64,000 bases of DNA from Duganella alba (GTDB lineage Bacteria > Pseudomonadota > Gammaproteobacteria > Burkholderiales > Burkholderiaceae_D), in the NCBI RefSeq assembly GCF_009674495.1, contig NZ_WKJN01000001.1, forward strand, positions 248,001 through 312,000, given 5' to 3'. The translations under genes and the position numbers were made by a program. Positions 61,090 through 64,000 of this stretch are shown here, piece after piece. Position 1 is the first letter of the stretch; each line of letters begins with the position of its first letter. The notes under the pieces were generated by a model that was given only the letters and a program-made list of their open reading frames with translations, ran no database searches and had not been told where the DNA came from.

Positions 61090-61833
61090 TCAATTTTGGT
61101 GCAAGGCCTGCTGGCGATAGCGTTCGATCTGGCCGCTGTCGTGCATCTTTTTCAGTACGGCGGACAGGCGGCGCGCCAGATTGGCATGCCGCCGGTTGAG
61201 GAAGGCGTGAATGGTGCCGTGTTCCAGCACCGCCGCGCGGCGGATGCCGACGCCGCGGAATTCGCTCCGTTCCAGCAGGGAATCGACGGTGTAGGCCACA
61301 TCCACGTAGATGTCGGAGCGCCCGCGCACCAGCTTGCGCAGCCCGGTTTCCGCGTTGCGCACGTCGGTCAGGCCGCCCGCCGGCACCACCAGCGCCAGTT
61401 TTCTGGCCATGACGGGATAGCCAAGCCGGTACTCGACGCGGTAGCGGGTGTCGCGCAGGCCTTCCCAGCCGGGCGCCAGGCGCACATCCGCGCGCTTGAC
61501 GTAGGCCACGGTGTCCGCAAAGAGTGTCGGTTCGGTTACGCGGATCAGGGTTGGCTGGACAGCAGCGTAGTCGTAACTGCGCGCCAGTTCGCCGTCGACA
61601 TTGCCGGCGGCGGCTTCCGCGGCGGCGCGGGCGGCGGGGAAGCCGCGGATTTCCAGCGTCACGCCCAGTTGGCCAAAGGCGTCGTGATAGATCAATGCGA
61701 GCCAGCGTGCGGCAAAGCCATCGTTATCGGTGACCACGCTGGCCATGATGAGATGGTGCGCCTCAGCGCCCCATGCCTGCGGGCCAGCCAGCGCCGAGAC
61801 AGTGATGCCGGTGACAAAAGCCCTGCGCCGCAT
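61090..61833 (-). CDS. Exported periplasmic substrate-binding-like protein (SBP family 3)
   Basis: 247-residue protein with a signal peptide MRRRAFVTGITVSALAGPQA. The RRRAF start recalls a twin-arginine signal, though it is not a perfect match. The mature part resembles extracellular solute-binding family 3 domains (GFAARWLALIYHDAFGQLGV, LRKLVRGRSDIYVDVAYTVD). No ABC permease or ATPase genes are adjacent, so it may be an orphan sensor or a degenerate binding protein. The start is ATG at 61833 with GGGAG upstream; an in-frame upstream extension would include the predicted promoter and is rejected. Confidence 0.82.
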   Translation of the reverse strand: MRRRAFVTGITVSALAGPQAWGAEAHHLIMASVVTDNDGFAARWLALIYHDAFGQLGVTLEIRGFPAARAAAEAAAGNVDGELARSYDYAAVQPTLIRVTEPTLFADTVAYVKRADVRLAPGWEGLRDTRYRVEYRLGYPVMARKLALVVPAGGLTDVRNAETGLRKLVRGRSDIYVDVAYTVDSLLERSEFRGVGIRRAAVLEHGTIHAFLNRRHANLARRLSAVLKKMHDSGQIERYRQQALHQN

Positions 61834-61864
61834 CGCGGCTCCCGTGCGAATCGATAAGGACCCG

Positions 61865-61892
61865 AGTATAGCAAACAGCAAGGGCCTGTCCC
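61865..61892 (-). promoter_or_regulatory. Candidate promoter of the solute-binding-like gene
   Basis: On the minus strand GGGACA (61887-61892) and TATACT (61865-61870, five of six matches) are 16 bp apart. Start near 61858 would leave a 25-nt leader. The -35 lies inside the terminator hairpin of the upstream PRC-barrel gene, an economical but unusual overlap. Confidence 0.42.
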
Positions 61893-61910
61893 CGGATGGC
61901 GACAGGCCCT
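61881..61910 (-). terminator. Rho-independent terminator after the PRC-barrel gene
   Basis: A perfect 10-bp stem, AGGGCCTGTC and GACAGGCCCT, encloses a 10-base loop. It begins 24 bases past the PRC-barrel stop. On the minus strand it is followed by TTGCTGTTTGC, a moderate T-rich tail. It is the clearest terminator in the window. Confidence 0.72.
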
Positions 61911-61933
61911 GACTACGACGAAATCCGGATGAC

Positions 61934-62452
61934 TTAGATGTTGCCGCTGCCCGAACCCGGCGTGCTGCTGCTGCGGCTGTAGCCCGGATCGCTTTGCAGG
62001 CTGCCGGTACCGGTGCCCATCACGCTGCCGGTCGAGGTGACGCCGCCGGCGATGTTCTGCTGGGTGCCGTAGAAGCTGTGCATCTGGGTATTGAAATCGG
62101 CGCTGGCCATGTCCGGCCAATCGTCCTTGTCAAAGCCTGGGGCGTTTTTCAGGTGTTCCTTGGATACGTCCAGCAGGAAGCGCTTGTTGTCGGTGTCCAG
62201 TTGCAGCGCTTGCCACGGCACGGCGAACAGCTTGTCGCCCATGCCCAGCCAGCCGCCGAAGGACAGCACGGCGTAGGCGACCTGGCCACTGCGCATGTCG
62301 AGCATGATTTCCTTGATGTCGCCCAGGTCTTCGTCCTGGCGATTGTAGACATCTTCACCGATCAGCGTGTCGGCGCCCATCAGACGCGGGCCTGGGCCTG
62401 CTTCGTCATCGCTGCGGTAAATGCCATAGGTGTCGCGGTCTAGGTAGCTCAT
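61934..62452 (-). CDS. PRC-barrel domain protein
   Basis: 172-residue soluble protein. Residues 40-115 form a PRC-barrel (GADTLIGEDVYNRQDEDLGD, FAVPWQALQLDTDNKRFLLD), a small beta fold found in RNA-processing and stress-related proteins. The C-terminal 45 residues are Gly/Ser/Thr-rich low complexity. Similar proteins with this YLDRDTYGIYRSDD-type start are common in proteobacteria and often linked to osmotic or envelope stress; exact function unknown. TCTGGAGA supports the ATG at 62452. It is a single-gene unit closed by the terminator at 61881-61910. Confidence 0.86.
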   Translation of the reverse strand: MSYLDRDTYGIYRSDDEAGPGPRLMGADTLIGEDVYNRQDEDLGDIKEIMLDMRSGQVAYAVLSFGGWLGMGDKLFAVPWQALQLDTDNKRFLLDVSKEHLKNAPGFDKDDWPDMASADFNTQMHSFYGTQQNIAGGVTSTGSVMGTGTGSLQSDPGYSRSSSTPGSGSGNI

Positions 62453-62574
62453 GGTGGTCTCCAGATGGTTGGTAAGGTCCCGCGTCGAGCGACGCAGTGA
62501 CATGCACCATCATGCGGCTCCGGCGACAGTTGAGCTATCGGTGCGCGCGCAGTGTGGATGTAGGACAGAGATTA

Positions 62575-62587
62575 GTTCTTCAAGAAC
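62575..62587. repeat. Perfect palindrome GTTCTT-C-AAGAAC upstream of the DUF455 gene
   Basis: Six-base arms around one central base, 44 bp before the ATG at 62631. It lies where a regulator could bind beside a possible -10 (TAAACT, about 62595). No matching copy was found elsewhere in the window, and no regulator is assigned. Confidence 0.35.
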
Positions 62588-62630
62588 CAAAGTGCTAAAC
62601 TATCGCCCTTGCAAAAATGGAAGGCTACGA

Positions 62631-63437
62631 ATGACCGCTCCCAAACTTCGCGCCGGCGCGCTGCATTGCCTGATCGAACCTGATCCGATGGCCAAGGTGG
62701 CGGCGGTGTACGCATTGGCTGACGCGGCGCAGCAGGGCATGTGCGTGCCCGATCCGCATACGGAGATGACGTCGTCGGCCGAGATTCCGGGCCGCCCGCA
62801 GCGGCCGGAACTGGTGCCGCCGCTGCAAGTCGGCCGCCGCGCCATGAATACGCCGGAGGGCCGCGCCATGTTGATCCACGCGCTGGCGCATATCGAATTC
62901 AACGCGATCAACCTCGCCCTGGACGCCATCTGGCGTTTCGCCGGCATGCCGCCCGAGTACTACACCGACTGGCTGCAGGTGGCGCGCGAAGAGGCTTACC
63001 ATTTTTCATTGCTGGAAGAGCATTTGCAGCGTCTCGGCCACGGTTATGGCGACTATCTGGCGCATGACAGCTTATGGGAGATGGTGGCCAAAACCAGCGA
63101 CGACGTGCTGGCGCGCATGGCGCTGGTGCCGCGCACGCTGGAGGCGCGCGGCCTGGATGCCAATCCGCCTCTGCGCGCCAAGCTGGCCCAGGCCGGCGAC
63201 AAGGAAGCCGCCGCCATCCTGGACATCATCTTGCGTGACGAAATCGGTCACGTGGAGATCGGCAACCGCTGGTACGGCTACCTGTGCCGCCAGCGCGGGC
63301 TGGAGCTGATTCCAGCCTACGCCGACCTGGCGCGCCAGTACAACGCGCCAACGCCGCGCGGACCGTTCAATCTGGAGGCCCGACGGCAGGCCGGCTTCAG
63401 CGAAGCGGAACTGCTGGCGTTGACACAGCAGGGCTAG
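62631..63437 (+). CDS. DUF455 family ferritin-like protein
   Basis: 268-residue protein with a ferritin-like helical core. Likely metal ligands lie in HALAHIEFNAINLALDAIWR, REEAYHFSLLEEHLQRLG and LRDEIGHVEIGNRWYGYLCR, matching the E-x2-H pattern of di-iron proteins. Members are common in proteobacteria; the reaction is not established, but an oxidase or hydroxylase role is possible. The ATG at 62631 is preceded by GGAAGG. Its 3' end overlaps the convergent fadE by 41 bases. Confidence 0.9.
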   Translation: MTAPKLRAGALHCLIEPDPMAKVAAVYALADAAQQGMCVPDPHTEMTSSAEIPGRPQRPELVPPLQVGRRAMNTPEGRAMLIHALAHIEFNAINLALDAIWRFAGMPPEYYTDWLQVAREEAYHFSLLEEHLQRLGHGYGDYLAHDSLWEMVAKTSDDVLARMALVPRTLEARGLDANPPLRAKLAQAGDKEAAAILDIILRDEIGHVEIGNRWYGYLCRQRGLELIPAYADLARQYNAPTPRGPFNLEARRQAGFSEAELLALTQQG

Positions 63438-64000
63438 CCGTTTCGCCGGAATCGCGCGCGGCCATGCGGCGGCGCTTGTCCGCATCCACGGCCGCGTTCA
63501 GATCCTGCGGGAAGTCGTCAACATGCACCGACAGGTCGGTGTAGCGGGCGAAATCGGACATGGCGCGGCGTTCCTCCGGCGTCATCAGGCCTTGCGCGGC
63601 GGCGCGGGCGATCCAGTGTTCCATCTCCGGCAGGCTCTGCGGAATCGGCGCCAGTTCACCGGATTTGATGGCAGGCTTGAGGCGGTGCTCGATGCCGTCC
63701 ACCATGTACAGCAAGCCGAAGGCGAGCTCGCCGCAGGCCACCGGATCGCGCAGGTCGTCGGCCAGGAAGCTGTCGGCCAGCAGGCGTTCGCGGGCGTCGC
63801 CGTGGGTTTGCAGGGCGACTGCGACCTGGGCGCCGATCTTGTCCGACGGCGGCGCATACGGCAGGCCGAACGGGAAGGCCAGCAGACGCGCCAGCCAGGC
63901 GGCGGGGCGGCTCGGGAAGTTTTCCAGCACACCGTCCAATGCGGTCTGCGCCTTGTGCAGCGCATCCTGCACCGACCAGTGGACGTAGGGCGCATCTTCT
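63397..64000 (-). CDS. fadE: Acyl-CoA dehydrogenase FadE, C-terminal part (cut by window edge)
   Basis: The last 200 residues of a long acyl-CoA dehydrogenase, the first enzyme of fatty-acid beta-oxidation. The visible part starts EDAPYVHWSVQDALHKAQTA and contains LENFPSRPAAWLARLLAFPF, HWIARAAAQGLMTPEERRAM and DDFPQDL, all typical of the DUF1974 C-terminal extension of enterobacterial-type FadE. The dehydrogenase core lies beyond the window. It ends 41 bases inside the DUF455 gene. Confidence 0.87.
   Translation of the reverse strand, partial: EDAPYVHWSVQDALHKAQTALDGVLENFPSRPAAWLARLLAFPFGLPYAPPSDKIGAQVAVALQTHGDARERLLADSFLADDLRDPVACGELAFGLLYMVDGIEHRLKPAIKSGELAPIPQSLPEMEHWIARAAAQGLMTPEERRAMSDFARYTDLSVHVDDFPQDLNAAVDADKRRRMAARDSGETASPAVSTPAVPLR

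Overview
The window is GC-rich, tightly packed chromosomal DNA of a Gram-negative bacterium. Gene content (exosortase A/PEP-CTERM exopolysaccharide locus with PrsK/PrsR/PrsT, NadB, FadE, PrkA-DUF444-SpoVR, an Anbu cluster) suggests a betaproteobacterium, most likely Oxalobacteraceae (Massilia/Duganella/Janthinobacterium-like). The taxon is inferred, not proven. No rRNA, tRNA, CRISPR array, insertion sequence or phage gene was seen. The two end genes (nadB at 1, fadE at 64000) are cut by the window edges.

Layout. 1-433: start of nadB. 600-5345 (+): polyprenyl-phosphate sugar transferase, sensor kinase PrsK and sigma54 activator PrsR. 5346-14617: two divergent operons. The leftward one holds GNAT, acyl carrier protein, hydrolases 2 and 1, a glycosyltransferase and a TPR protein. 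The rightward one holds an AMP-ligase, a PLP decarboxylase and an asparagine-synthetase-like protein. Together they look like a small acyl/amine pathway tied to the exosortase A locus. 14547-16642 (-): polysaccharide deacetylase and O-glycosylation ligase. 16734-23878 (+): GT2-GT4 fusion, flippase, GT4, MBOAT acyltransferase and its periplasmic partner. 23865-40942 (-): a 13-gene polysaccharide operon reading from chain-length protein and tyrosine kinase through outer-membrane protein, WecB, deacetylase, FemAB, three sugar transferases, XrtA-EpsI, an amidotransferase, a GT4-CapK fusion and a methyltransferase. 41069-42497 (+): export lipoprotein and FeeM-type acyltransferase. 42466-47734 (-): PrsT, Wzy-like polymerase and serine protease. 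47868-50209 (+): UDP-HexNAc dehydrogenase and epimerase.

The right side is general physiology. 50166-54593 (-) is PrkA-DUF444-SpoVR. Next come a LysR regulator, a small lipoprotein and an Hpt protein, then the Anbu proteasome-like cluster (Anbu, transglutaminase, alpha-E, ATP-grasp; 56900-61028), a periplasmic binding-type protein, a PRC-barrel protein, a DUF455 ferritin-like protein and the end of fadE.

The polysaccharide genes can be read as one route: UDP-GlcNAc-derived precursors (WecB, dehydrogenase, epimerase), a lipid-linked start (PHPT transferase), chain growth by many glycosyltransferases, flipping, Wzy polymerisation, chain-length control by the Wzz-type protein and kinase, and export. 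O-acylation, deacetylation and methylation decorate the product, and XrtA handles PEP-CTERM proteins. No PEP-CTERM substrate is encoded here.

The most striking unannotated signal is a repeated FNR-like palindrome, TTGAT-N4-(A/C)TCAA, at 9900, 16651, 41007 and 47784. Each copy lies 31-32 bp (centre to centre) from a -10-like hexamer, the spacing of class II CRP/FNR activation. A weaker fifth copy lies upstream of prkA. This suggests one CRP/FNR-family regulator controls the dispersed operons of the locus.
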